In this document: positions 24,374-36,139 of the stretch, piece after piece
Numbering within the stretch: the first letter of the stretch is position 1
Layout of the letters: every line of letters starts with the position of its first letter
Assembly (NCBI GenBank): GCA_013420905.1
Contig: JAAXNY010000001.1
Location: 4,898,001 to 4,962,000, forward strand
Direction of reading: 5' to 3'
DNA from: Collybia mongolica
Lineage: Eukaryota; Basidiomycota; Agaricomycetes; Agaricales; Clitocybaceae
DNA length: 64,000 nucleotides
The notes under the pieces: model-generated
What the model was told of the DNA's origin: nothing
The model's database searches: none
The model's input: the letters and a program-made list of their open reading frames with translations, nothing else
Made by a program: the position numbers and the translations under genes

Positions 24374-27300
24374 ATGTCACGCTCCACTGGACCACAAGAA
24401 TTCTGTCAATACTGTGGTGCTTCATATTCACGAAGGGGACTTGGGAACCATGAAAAGGCCTGCAAAAAGCGAAGGGAATTAGAGGCTGAGGTGCAGGGAG
24501 ATCAAGATGCTCAGACAGATCTGCAGGCAGTGGAGGAGAATGAGATTTGTATGTGGCCTTAGTGGTCAATTTGACTAATATTGATAATATATAAACCCCT
24601 CATAATCTCCAGTACATACTCAAGATGAAAACAATAATCTGTTGGTACAACTTGAAAATCAAATGTGTATGTAACAATTTGTGTGCTTTTATGTATTTGG
24701 AACCTGATGGAGTCATGAACTAGCACATGTGGGGGAAGATTTCTATATCATGGGTCATAACCTCAATATTGTAGATCCTGATCCTGATCAACCAGGTGAT
24801 TACATTCTAATTTCAGGCAAAATTCCAAATTTACTACAGCCTTGCCAGAGTTATCCAATGAAACTCCTCAAGAAGATGATATACAAGTCAAATATCACCC
24901 CCACAGTGGCCAGGCCCCACAGGTGTACCACTTTGATGAATATGGTAAAGATAATATTGCCTTTAGCAATCTGGCACCATTCGACCAGGAACCATGGAGG
25001 CCATTTCATTCCCGTCTTGAATTTGAGATTGCCGAACTAGCTTTAGAGGCAGCCTTGAATAAGGAACAAACCAATAAACTTATTTCTTTAGTTCACCGAG
25101 CTTCAGGTGGCAAAGAGACATTTACTTTGTCTAGTCACTCAGAACTTAGGAATACTTGGGAGGCTGCAGCATTATCTTTGACAAATGTGAGTATTATTTT
25201 ACCTGTTATGCAGGTATTGTTTGAAACACAGTTTTTAGTTTGAAAAATTAGATGTTACAGTGCCATTCAAGGATGAAGACCATACATTTGAAGTTTGGCA
25301 TCGTTCAATATTTCAGTGGACACTTGACCATCTTCGGGACCCTCGTCTTGTACAACATTTTGTCTGGAATGCTCAAAAGTTATACAAGTACAAGAAATCC
25401 AGTGAGAAATGGGAGCGATTTATTCATGAACCATATACAGCAAATAGGTGGTGGAAAATTCAGGTATGGCCCCAATATTCTGATTTTGGACTTGATCTTG
25501 ATTAATATATTGATAGTCAAAACTTCCCCAGGATGCAATGCCTGTCTTTTATATTTTGTATGCAGATAAAACCAAGCTTTCCTCATTTGGAACACAAAAA
25601 GCATATCCAGTAATTGCTCGTATTGCAAATCTTCCCATAAATATTCGGAATGGAACTGGAATTGGTGGTGGTAGAGTAGTAGGGTGGTTACCAATTGTGG
25701 GTGTATTATTTAATGGTCTATAACTCATAGTAAATGATTCTAACTATATTTAGGTTGCAGAAGATGCTGGTGAGAAAAGCAAGAAGAAGTATGTGGACTT
25801 CAAAAAAGTTGTTTGGCACAAGGCATTCCAGTTGTTGCTGGAAACTATTGCAGAGCATGCATCACATGGCTATCATTTTAAATGTGCTGATGGTATAATA
25901 CGTCGGCTATTTTTTATGATTCTCATTCTATCAGCTGATTATGAAGAACAGTAAGTTTCTTTTACAATATTATTCTTTTAAACAATAATTATAACCTATT
26001 TACAGATGTATCATGGCTCTCACTCGTGGTACAAAGAGTGATTATCCCTGCCCTATTTGCTTGGTTGAACAAAAGGACCTTTCAAAACCCTATATTTGCT
26101 ATGATGTCCGAACTCAGGAGCTGATGAAAACAGCTTATGAAAATGCAGTTAGTGCATCTACTCAAGCTGAGGGTGAGAGAATTGTGAAAGCAGTTGGGTT
26201 ACGTAAAGTCTATGTTAGTAAATTTATATGCTTCTCAAACTTGGTATATTGACTTGATATATAGAATGCATTTTGGGATGTTCCCCACTCAGATCCATAT
26301 GCAACCCTTTCATGGGATCGTTTACATGCATACCATTTGGGGCTATTTTCTGTTCATCTCTGGGGTGAAGTTTTGGATTTACTTAAAATCATGGGAAAAA
26401 GTGCATCAAAACAAGTTGATACACAGTATGCTGAATTTTTTTCTGGATTTTTACTTGGTACTGACAGCTTATTTTAAAGGTTTGATTTACTACCACACTG
26501 GCGTAACCTCAATCACTTTTCAGCAGTTACAACAATTTCATTTTCAGATGGCTCAAAGTATGAGGACATTTCAAAGGTTTTTAATTTAATACTTTGTTGT
26601 ATATATAAATGCTTATATAAATACTGTAGATGGCTCTTTTTGCTCTACACAATGTACTTACCAACCCACAAGGATATCTTCTACTCCAATGTTTACAAAG
26701 TTATCTGGAACTGGATATGTATACCTCACTTGAGGTTCATACAGAGCAAACCATCAAAGATGGAAGAGAGGAATTGAAACATTTTTCAGAACTCATTAAT
26801 GTGTGTATTATTCTATCTAATTCTCCTTATTAGCTTATATAGCTATATATTTAGGAATATGGAACCAAATACTCTGAGAAATCCTGGAACTTTCCAAAGA
26901 ACCACACACATGGCCATGTTTTCAATGATATTGAAGAAAAGGGGGCTACTCGAAACTTCAATACCAAGTTCAATGAAAAAATGCATGGGCCATTCAAAAC
27001 ATCCTACAAGCTCAGAACAAACTTTAAGAAAGTTGAGGGACAGGTCTGAATATACTGTCTTCTCTGTTTTGGCTTATCTTGCTGATATTACATGGTAGAT
27101 TCTCTGGGCAGAACACTGTCTCTTGGTTGCTGCCTATATTCGTTCTCAGCTGGATGATCTTGATTCCTACAATAATGAGGATGAAACCTCCCCAACCAAT
27201 GACTCCTCAGAAACATCTATCATACATGTGACTCTTGGTGCTTCAAAGAAATTATGCTCATTTGAGCATCTGGAAGCTCAATTTTCTCATGATTCAGCCT

Positions 27301-27894
27301 TTACCGATTTTCGAAAGCGCCTTGCATCTTATTTTACTTGGTTTTTGAAAAAGACAATCAAGATAAATCCAAGTGATACTGTGAGTACTCTAGTTTCTGC
27401 TTTCCAATCTATAAGCTAAAACTCTATTCAAGATCATTGAATGCCAATTTCTCAAGGTTCTATATGAGTCAAAGGTAACATGGAAAACAACAACGGACTA
27501 TCTGCGGTGTAATCCAAAGTTTCACAATCATCCAAGATATGACCATGTCATCATACAAACCCTTCACAGAGATGGCAGGCCTGATTACTTCTTTGCCCAA
27601 TTATGTTTTGTTTTCAAATGCACAATTGAGGAAGAGGAATATTCTATGGCACTCATTCATCCATATGATGCACTCACTGGCACCATCAATCAACGGCGGG
27701 ACAGGGACCTTGGCTTCTGGAAAGTGCAGGAAAAACCACGGCTATCATCAGAATTCATATCTGTGAACTCTATCATCCGTGGTCTTCCTGTAGCACCAGA
27801 TTTTGGAAATGAAGGCCAACATCTCCTAATGGATTATGTTGACTCAGATATCTGGCTAAGGCTCAAGGAAATGAAGAAGATGAGGAGAGAATAA
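24374..27894 (+). CDS. Plavaka-family transposase, second lineage
   Basis: A many-exon transposase, different from the one at 9381-12589. It begins at ATG 24374 with a C2HC finger (C-x2-C-x11-H-x3-C, in CQYCGASY...HEKAC). Recognisable blocks follow in order: PQVYHFDEYG (24915), WRPFHSRLEFEIAELAL (25000), FEVWHRSIFQWTLDHLRDP (25290), MPVFYILYADKTKLSSFGTQ (25540), GGRVVGWLPIV (25665), FKCADGIIRRLFFMILILSADYEEQ (25880), MALTRGTKSDYPCPICLV (26013), WDRLHAYHLGLFSVHLWGE (26310), and HPYDALTG...FISVNSIIRGLPVAPDFG near the end. Introns are short and AT-rich; the joins I checked (near 26210 and 26425-26480) keep the frame. I saw no stop within conserved blocks, so it may encode an active enzyme. Some exon limits, especially 24560-24840, are tentative. 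Confidence 0.82.
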
Positions 27895-27999
27895 TATACA
27901 TTCAATATGTATGGACTCAGAATTAACATTGATATTGCATTGCCAGTACTAAAAGTGTTGGGTGTGTGTACACATACATATCCATCAGGGAAACTACAG

Positions 28000-29480
28000 G
28001 GGGCCCGAGAACAAAGGGCCTCGAACCTCACGTTCGCAGCAAATGAGAGGAGCAGCCCCTGAATGCGATGTTCGGGGAGCTTGATTTGAGGTAGGGGTGT
28101 CCAATGAGGGGAGAGCACCCCAAACGCGATGTTCGGGGCCATAGTGTATGGCAGAGGCGGCGGGTGAGAGGAGAGTACCTAAATGCCATGGCCCTGAAGT
28201 TCAGGGCCTTAGTTCATGGCGGGGGCGGCAGAGGAGAGGTGAGGGCCCCAAATGCGATGTTCGGGGCCTTCGTTTGCGGCGGGTCCGATGAGGCCAGAGA
28301 ACCAAAGAAGTGATGTTTGGGGCCGTGAGTTGTGGCGAGGGCGGCGGGCGAGAGGAGAGGCCCCGAATGCAAAGTCCGGGGCCTTGGTTTGTGGCGGGGG
28401 CGTCCGGTATGAGCAGGGAGCCCCGAACGTCCAGTTCGGGGCCTTCGTTTGTGGTGAGGACGTCCAATGAGGCCAGAGAACCCCGGGGCACGATGTTCGG
28501 GGCCGTGGGTTGTGGCGAGGGCGGCGGGCGAGAGGAGAGGCCCCGAACGCAAAGTCCGGGGCCTTGGTTTGTGGCGGGGGCGTCCGGTATGAGCAGGGAG
28601 CCCCAAACGTCCAGTTCGGGGCCTTCGTTTGTGGTGAGGACGTCCGATGAGGCCAGAGAACCCCGGGAGCAATGTTCGGGGCCGTGGGTTGTGGCGAGGG
28701 TGGCGGGCGAGAGGAGAGGCCCCGAATGCAAAGTCCGGGGCCTTGGTTTGTAGCGGGGGCGTCTGGTATGAGCAGGGAGCCCCGAACGTCGAGTTCATGG
28801 CCTTGGTTTGTGGCAAAGTCGTCCGATGAGGCCAGAGAACCCCGGGAGTGATGTTCGGGGCCGTGAGTTGTGGCAAGGGCGGCGGGCGAGAGGAGAGGCC
28901 CCGAATGCAAAGACCGGGGCCTTCGTTTGTGGCGAGGGCGTCCGATGAAGCCAGAGAACTCCAGGAGCGATGTTTGGGGCCATGGGTTGTGACGAGGGCG
29001 GCGGGCGAGAGGAGAGGCCCCGAACGCAAAGTCCGGGGTTTTGGTTTGTAGCGGGGGCGTCCGGTATGAACAGGGAGCCCCGAACGTCGAGTTCGGGGCC
29101 TTCGTTTGTGGCGAGGGCATCCGATGAGGCCAGAGAACTCCGGGAGCGATGTTCGGGGCCGTGGATTGTGGCGAAGGCTGCGGGCGAGAGGAGAGGCCCC
29201 GAACAAGAAGTTCGAGGCTTGGTTTGTGGCGGGGGCGTCCGATGAGGCCAGAGGGTCCCGGAAGTGATGTGGGGGCCGTGGTTTGTGGCGAAGGCGGGGG
29301 TGGGGGCGAGAGGAGGGGGCCCCGAATCGTTCATGGTTGGAGCAGCAGGAGGTAAGAAAGGGCCCTAAACGCGAGGTTTGTGGCCTTGGTTTGTGGCGGG
29401 GGGGGTCCGGTGTGAGCAGAGGGTGCCGAACACGATGTTTGGGGCCATGGCTCGTGGTGACGGCAGGTGAGAAGAGAGTC
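28000..29480. repeat. GC-rich ~60-bp minisatellite with a three-monomer higher-order repeat
   Basis: About 24 head-to-tail monomers of 59-61 bp, each starting with a core like GGGGCCTTGGTTTGTGGCGG. From about 28319 to 29220 three monomer types alternate: C (GTGGGTTGTGGCGAGGGCGG... AGAGGAGAGGCCCCGAA), A (GCGTCCGGTATGAGCAGGGAG) and B (GTCCGATGAGGCCAGAGAAC), giving a ~180-bp super-unit repeated about five times. At about 28917 a B monomer follows C directly, so one A unit is missing. The two flanks of the array are more divergent. Long open frames on both strands arise because the super-unit length is close to a multiple of three. Confidence 0.9.
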
Positions 29481-29853
29481 TAAGGGTCAACATCCGACGT
29501 CGATCGACTCAATCATCAACTGATCGGAGTGGCATCATTCCGTCGGTAAACGATTAATGTCTGATATTTCGTGCAATGTGTATCATGACGCGGATTGGCA
29601 ATATAATCAACATGGGCTTGTAAATTTTGACTACACTGACTCTTATTTACGTGTGAACCTTCAAATCTCAACATTTCCGCTCACCAACACTCTCGGCTGC
29701 TCGACACATGCATAACTTGTGTTGTTCTATGATTGTAGGAATAATTTTCATGCCCGACAACCGATTCACTAAAAAGCCTGTGCTCCCAACAGTGCAATCC
29801 GTCACTCAGTCCACTTTCGAGCGGTTTTAGACCTCACCATCAGATTTCCCGTG
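29481..29853. other. Upstream region of the next gene, nothing recognised
   Basis: Sequence of ordinary composition between the minisatellite and the gene starting at 29854. No repeat, RNA gene or clear promoter motif was found. Confidence 0.4.
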
Positions 29854-31534
29854 ATGTCTGACTTCGATTCTGATACTTCTTCAAGCAGCTCATGCCCAGG
29901 GTCCCCTGCTGATGTCGAAGCGATCCGTCAATCGCTCAAAGAGGTACGTCGGATTCTTTTGTTCACCCTAACATTAACCTGAATAATGCATTTGGTAATT
30001 AGGCCCTCAAAGTTTCCCAACTTCGTGAGGCTGACACGGCCCTTGCACTTGCCAAGGCCCAGCGTGAGATTGCCGAGCGATCACTATCAACAAAAACTGC
30101 ATCTGCATCGCGTCGAAAATCCCAAACTCTCAGCAACAGTGGCCCTGCATCGGGGATCATTTCCAAACCTTCGTCAAATTCAGCAAGTACATCCCCCCCA
30201 AATACCAGACCTGACGAAAAGGAGATTGAGAAGGAGATCAGAAAGACTGGGAAGCTTTACAGTCTTTTCTGCAATATGTTTTTTGATGACCGGTCATTGT
30301 TCTTGGAGCCGCGCCCGACCCAGTCAATCAATATTGAGAGTGATAAGTCCCTGGCTGCTATTAGGCTGGCCCTTGTTGCGGAAATTCACGATGCTATCCC
30401 TGTGCATGTATTCCAGGAATTAAAGCAGAATAGAAAGCTAGCTACAGTGGTAAGTTCTAAATTATATAGTTCTAATTCATATCATATTAACAATCCACTC
30501 CTTTTAATAGTTTATCCAAAGCATCAATAGTGGCCACTCAAATTCAATGAACAGGCTTCGTACTTCATCATCAATATTCTTTCCTGACATCCCAAATGCT
30601 GCCACTCTCCTTCAAGCATCATATGATCGCACTAAAGTCCCCGAGTTTCAAGGGCTCTTGAAGTTCTCAGAATCAGATCATTATTCAAAGCTCCCGCCCC
30701 TCATCTACCCTGATGGAAAAAAGAACCCGAAGAAAGCCTTTCAGAACAAGATTTTACCTTTTGTGAGTTCTAGAATAGCCCTTATCATTGTTTGTCGATC
30801 ATTTATTGTAATCAGATGCTGCATATCATCATCCATGGTCCAACATCGGTTCAATGCGACATCAATGGCCAACCTGCTGCCAAACAACTCACCCAGAAGT
30901 CATCAAGCCCATTTTACGGCCTCACGCGCGTCACTGCAGGGTCAATGTCCTTCACCGTTATTATGGTAAGTTCTTTGTTCTAATATCCCCTTTCAAATGT
31001 GATTGACATCATTGGTTTTAGGCCAGATGTATGATCTCGCCTGATCATGAACTTTCCATTCGGGGTGCCAAGTCTGGCATCGAGTATGCAAAGGACTTTG
31101 CTGCCTGCAAGAGGCTACTTCAGACACAGATGGACCACCCCATAATGCAAGGAACATTCGCTCTATGGGATCAAATTGTATTTGGCATTGATTCTAAAAT
31201 TACAATGCATGCCATTGCTCCTCTCGCACAAGGCTCTACTGATGAGGAAGATGAACTCATTCAGGGACTCAATGATGTCAAAGAATCAGATGCCGAGGAG
31301 GACAACTGCCAACTCTCGGATGCGGCAGCCCTTAGTCCTGTCGTCATTGACATCCCTGCCCCTGTAGACTTAGTAACAGCTGACCCTGACATTGCGTCCG
31401 AGGTTCCAAAGCGCTGTGGAAAGTCAAAACCCCCCAATGCAGCCCTGCCTGCCACTGCCAAGATGACCCCTGACGAGTCGATCCCTGGAACTCGAGCGTC
31501 TCGGCGTTCAAAAAGGGCAGCCGTGCCTACCTAG
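29854..31534 (+). CDS. Dispersed basidiomycete protein of unknown function (resembles DUF6698 type)
   Basis: Five exons with four short introns that all join in phase 0 at clean GT-AG sites (first intron from 29944 to 30002, others near 30450-30511, 30762-30815 and 30966-31021). The N-terminus is acidic and serine-rich, then a probable coiled coil (residues about 30-70, ALKVSQLREADTALALAKAQ). The core has KLYSLFCNMFFDDRSLFLEPRP, KILPFMLHIIIHGPTSVQ and MISPDHELSIRGAKSGIEYAKDF, in the layout of a protein family that is abundant in mushroom genomes and often found near transposons; the tail is low-complexity and basic. Its function is unknown. It could be cargo of a neighbouring transposon. The family name is from memory and should be checked. 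Confidence 0.6.
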
Positions 31535-32336
31535 GTGGGATATTACAGGCAAGATTAGTTCCCCCCCCCCGATTTGTATATACCAAGCACAATCAATATT
31601 TTTTTTCCATTGTTACTCTTTCTGTGATTGAGGAACCTAAGTGCACATCTGAGCGGTGACCTGACTTAAAAGAGTGCTACCTGTTGGAAAAATAGGTATA
31701 TATAGTGGTCTACATGTAATAAACAAATTGACTATAGTGTAACGGTAATGAAGGTAATAGATAATGGGTAAGTCTCGGCAGAATTTCAATGGCTCTTACA
31801 ACGTCGCGGGTTCGAATCCAGGTAATAGCAACAAATTAAACAGCGAACAGCTAACTATAAACAATGGGAAATAAGATTACTAATCCAACATAAGTCGGAT
31901 CATTCCTTTTGATGGTCAAGTCAACTTATAATAACCCTTACTGAAATTACAATTTATCTCTGACATTTCAAGCAATTATAATTACTCTTATAAGATAGGA
32001 TTGCAACGTCCCTTACAAAGAATCGTCTCGCTTATAACCACTTGTAAGCTACCAATCTGCTTACATACTTATAAGGCTTTGTAAGCCCTTGTGACTCAAT
32101 CCAGAAATTTCCGACAACAGTAACACAAATCAGCCAAGAAATGACGCATATCAGTACCGGCCTGAAAATCATCCTGTGAGCCACCCTCAATCAGGATTTT
32201 GTCTCTTGAATTTTACTTACGGTAGCCATAGCTATGTTGTTCGTCGTCTCGTGGCCGCCAAAATACCTCTGTCCCGCCCTTCGTTCCCCAACACGATCTG
32301 CAGGACATTATCCGCAATGCAACTCATTTCACACTC
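31535..32336. other. Intergenic with a tRNA-derived (Pol III-like) sequence
   Basis: No protein gene is supported. A box-A-like motif TAGTGTAACGG at 31735-31745 and a perfect box-B GGTTCGAATCC at 31809-31819 lie in the right order, about 65 bases apart. The flanking arms do not form a good acceptor stem, so this is more likely a tRNA relic or SINE head than a working tRNA gene. A C-run lies at 31561-31570. Confidence 0.45.
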
Positions 32337-34283
32337 ATGGCAGCAGGGAACGAAGCCCATACAGGCATATTCAATGATTATATGCGTATAAAGTACCTAT
32401 TCGAGGCACAAAAGTTGGTCGCAGTTTATTTATCAGTTTACCAGCGCATATATGCCAATAAATCAAACATTATCCCTATCAGGGAACTCTTTTCTGAGCT
32501 CAAAGAACAGCTCAAAGAATCTCAACGCTTGACCCAGAATTCATCCCTGTTACGAGCGCTCAACGAGGACACTAACAATCAGTCATCGAGCAGAACATCC
32601 ACCGAACGGCCCACTATTAAGATTCCGCCGGCTCTGCATACTGAAGACGAAGAAGATCACCCTGAAGTCCGGTTTTGGAATAAGAAGGAGTGGTCCGATT
32701 TCGAAACACGCGCGACAATGCGCAACGACATGGTCGACAAGTTCGGGTTTCTCTGTGACGAGTCTGGCAAGCGCGTTTCCCGGGACAGACTTGAGGAAAT
32801 GACAGACCTCGCCAAGGTTACATGGAACGAACTGTATCACTGGCGTCTCGACCCGACAACCTGGACGAAGAGAAACGAGCAAGCATCACAATACTTTAGC
32901 GCGACCATGGGCAAAAAATTCCCCGAGTTCCGCTGGTGTCAGGGAGACTGGAAGCTCAACGAGTTTGCGAAGTTCCGGTATCCCGACTGGAAGCGTTATT
33001 ACCGCCAGCCGGGTGTTTTGAGCCGTAAGTGGTGTCCTTCATTTCGTTCTCTTATCCACTCTTACCATATAGATGTAGGTGACAGGCCATCGAAAGGCAA
33101 ACGCAAAGCAGATGAAGATGCTCTCAGCACTACGAATCAACCAAAGAGAAAACAACGGAACAACACAATACCGCCGAGTGGCCCCGTCATTGACCTTTGT
33201 AGCGACGGTGATGCTGCTCCCGCTCCTTCTAACTGCAATAACGCTTCTGCTAGCTCCTCAATCGCCCCATCCTCCCACACAGCTCAACAGGCCGCTACTC
33301 CAACGGCAACACCGCTTATGTCTTTGGACGTGCCTCCCCCTGGTCGCTCGACTTCCAACTCAAGCCCAGCAGCAACTGACATGTCCCATTCCTCCTCAAC
33401 GACTTCGAGCCTGCTTCCTGTAAGGAGTGCAGAAACTGCACCCGAAAATGCGACTTCTACCCCACTGACTCCGCCAACGGGAGGAGTACCAAGTACGACA
33501 TCAGCCACTGCTGTGTCTATCACTGTTGGGAGCGGTGGCGTAGCTGAGGAAACCACATTGGTCTGTATTCTTCCATCGTCCACCACTTTGAGACTTATTC
33601 CAGTATCATAGGAACCTCCGCCCATTTTTTCGCCTGCCGGCACTACTCAAGTACCTGACGTTCCATCAATGGCTAGTTCGCTAGACGGGGAAGCAGCCCA
33701 AGTTGCTTGTCCACCTCGTCGGGTTCGGGTAATGTCGCAGTCACTTGTCTGTTCTTCCCTATATCTGTTCTGACTTACCCTATACCGAAGATGAACCCGC
33801 TGTATGTTTCACTTGATTTATTGCTATCCCATGTTTGCTTCGTGCTAACTGGTTTCTTCAGCGCCGGCCTCTCGATCCCGAGACCTGCATCTGAGGTCTC
33901 CCAGCCTGAATCTGCAATCCAGTCCTTTTCGACAGCTGCCCCGCCGAAGCCCAAGAGGGGCGGCAAGTTGATGAAGGCATCGGAGACTTTATTGACTGCC
34001 CAGTAAGCGCAATGCCCAATTCACTGACATTTGACTAACGCGTTATTCAGAAATCTTTATGCAATCAATTATTTGAAGGAGCATGCTGAAGAACCCATTA
34101 CGGTCGCCCAATTTAGGGACATTTACAAGCAGCTTGATTCGGCAACTATAAAGGCGAGCTCACTCTCTTTCCATACACTACGCTCACTCACCATCTCGAT
34201 GACAGCGTTACGAAGAACTGAGCAAAGAAAAGAAAGCCGCCACTGCAGCGAAGATAATGTCTCCGAGCGAGGGTAGTTCATAA
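32337..34283 (+). CDS. Dispersed basidiomycete hypothetical protein, multi-exon
   Basis: Function unknown. The first exon encodes a conserved-looking core: EVRFWNKKEWSDFETRATMR, DKFGFLCDESGKRVSRDRL, LAKVTWNELYHWRLDPTTW and FPEFRWCQGDWKLNEFAKF, a layout I associate with a protein repeated in many mushroom genomes. A basic patch (PSKGKRKADED) and a long serine/threonine/proline-rich linker follow. The frame meets TAG at 33609-33611, but a 51-bp candidate intron 33561-33611 (GTCTGT...CATAG) removes it in phase. Further exons give KPKRGGKLMKASETLLTAQ, NLYAINYLKEHAEEPITVAQF and RYEELSKEKKAATAAKIM, ending at TAA 34281-34283; the last intron (34156-34209) appears to be GC-AG. The start could lie in an upstream exon. 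The next element begins 190 bp downstream. Confidence 0.55.
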
Positions 34284-34468
34284 ACAGTGTGTAACTGTCA
34301 TAATTACCAATTACCCAATGTACTTCATGTCGGTTTCTAGCAATACGACACTTACAGGTGACTGGGACAATCAGGAGGACAAGGAAACAGCTGCCTAGAA
34401 TGTAGACCACTAGAGGCTCGGAAGGACGCGGAAAGGCACGGTTTGGCTCAGATAAACCGCTCATTAGC

Positions 34469-34472
34469 ACGC
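34469..34472. other. Target-site duplication of copy B, left side (ACGC)
   Basis: ACGC immediately before the LTR at 34473 and ACGC at 48067-48070 immediately after the other LTR. A 4-bp duplication is within the usual 4-6 bp for gypsy-class integrases. It marks 34473-48066 as one insertion event. Confidence 0.75.
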
Positions 34473-35688
34473 TGAAAGGGGGCTCCTGGGCTATAAGTGC
34501 GCTGATGCTATGAAATGTAATCCCTTACACACACACACCAAACTTAACAATCAACACACGAACAGTAGGAATCGCCTGTTTTGAGTTCGGGTTCAAGTGC
34601 TTAGAAGCACTAAGCTTTGAATAGTACTAGCCAAAGCCCTTTTCAATGATCTCCCAACGGGTTTGATTCAGACAAAAGCTTCAACACAGGTTTATAAACC
34701 TGCTAGGTATATTTATAATATTTCTCGATCCAATAGACTGGGTACCAAGTGTACGTTCAATTATTAATGATCCCAAGCGGATCTATAAGTCCAAGCGACT
34801 TATCAAACAATACAGTGCCAAGTGCACTAAGGCCAAGTGCCTAGTAATTCCAACGGACAATACGGTGCTAAGTTCCAAGTGAACTAAGTTTCTTTAATTC
34901 TGTGGTTCTCCAATCAATTCCAATCAAGACACGTTGAAGCAATCTGATCCTTAATTCGGGCACGCAATAGTGTTTTAACAAATGTGATTTGTATACTCTA
35001 TAGTCGCGCGAAGTGGGGGCAAGATTCCTTGCCTTAGCGCTACTCATCTACAGTCTATTTATAATGTACAAACTAAATATCATATGGAATTGTAAATTTT
35101 ACACGGAACCGCGCTCCCGCGCGCCAAGAATCTGTATTCAATACTGACGCGTCTACTACAACTTGGCGCGCGCGTCATGCGTGCCAATTATGCCGTTTAC
35201 TGGTTACTTATCAAATATTGAAAGAGCTGGCTAAACTCTTATCAAGTCGCGACCGCGCGCTCCGTTATTTAAAACAGCGCGGCACTGTCATTTACTCCTC
35301 CTGATTGTCCCGGTCGCTATTCACGGGGTCCCGTCGCTTCCAGTAGTTAACACCAAGTACCCCTGACAAGGATCGGGTTGTGCAAGTCCCGAATTTACAA
35401 TTACTTCTCCTATTAATGATGATCCCCGGACTAATGATATCATACTACAACGGTTACTTATGAACTAAGACACCGAGGTTGTAACCGGGCATGGTGAATA
35501 GGACTAATAATAGACCGTACTCATAGTCCTCTGTACTGATAGTGTATTATCCATTAGACCAGTTCACTCTGATTAGCCGTCTCGGAGCTCGACTCTAATC
35601 CTTTATTACCGCTTACTTGGTTATTAGAAATGACACTAATAGCCTTACTTGTTGACTTTATAAGTGCAAACAATTTCGGGCCCTATCA
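34473..35688 (-). repeat. 3' LTR of copy B (in element orientation)
   Basis: 1216 bp with TG...CA ends on the plus strand (TGAAAGGGGG to GGCCCTATCA). It matches 46851-48066 except for three substitutions noted by eye: G/A at about 34867, C/T at about 35173 and A/G at about 35350. A TATA box in element orientation is at 35056-35063. Confidence 0.96.
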
Positions 35689-35700
35689 TCTCCCCCATAC
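35689..35700 (-). promoter_or_regulatory. Polypurine tract of copy B
   Basis: On the minus strand GTATGGGGGAGA directly abuts the 3' LTR. This is the expected place and composition for the primer of plus-strand DNA synthesis. The same tract precedes the LTR in copy A (2774-2785). Confidence 0.75.
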
Positions 35701-36139
35701 CACAAATGTAGACTGTCCTCAGTCTCTCTTTGCCGGCAGGTTGGTCCAATACTTCGGGTCTGCACGCGTCTAATCTTTCAGTACAATGTTACAACGGTTC
35801 CGCTTTTAGACAGGTAGGCGCGCGATGTTGGGATCGAGCCCAGAGGTTTACTTCCCATCAGGATCGTGACAGCTATATACGTCTCCTGAGAGAGTACTTG
35901 ACATTCGGACATCGCTTTACAGATATTTCAGTCATCTGGACATTTTTCTCGTTATGTTTCTGACACTTCAGCAAGAGATCGGTACTCCTGTTTGTTCTTT
36001 AGAGCTTCGCAATGCAGGGTTGTGCGTTTTAAAAAGCTCGCGTCCTTGCTAAGTTTTAGACAATTTGGACTTTATAGCCCATTTCTAAATCTCTTTGCTA
36101 TCTGCATCGCTCAAACGCCCCGACTCTTTTCAAACAGAA

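Noticed and set aside
28201..29334. Long open frames (up to 330 codons) on both strands
   Set aside because: They lie inside the minisatellite, occur in several frames at once and repeat with the ~180-bp super-unit. This is expected when the repeat length is close to a multiple of three and the monomers lack stops.
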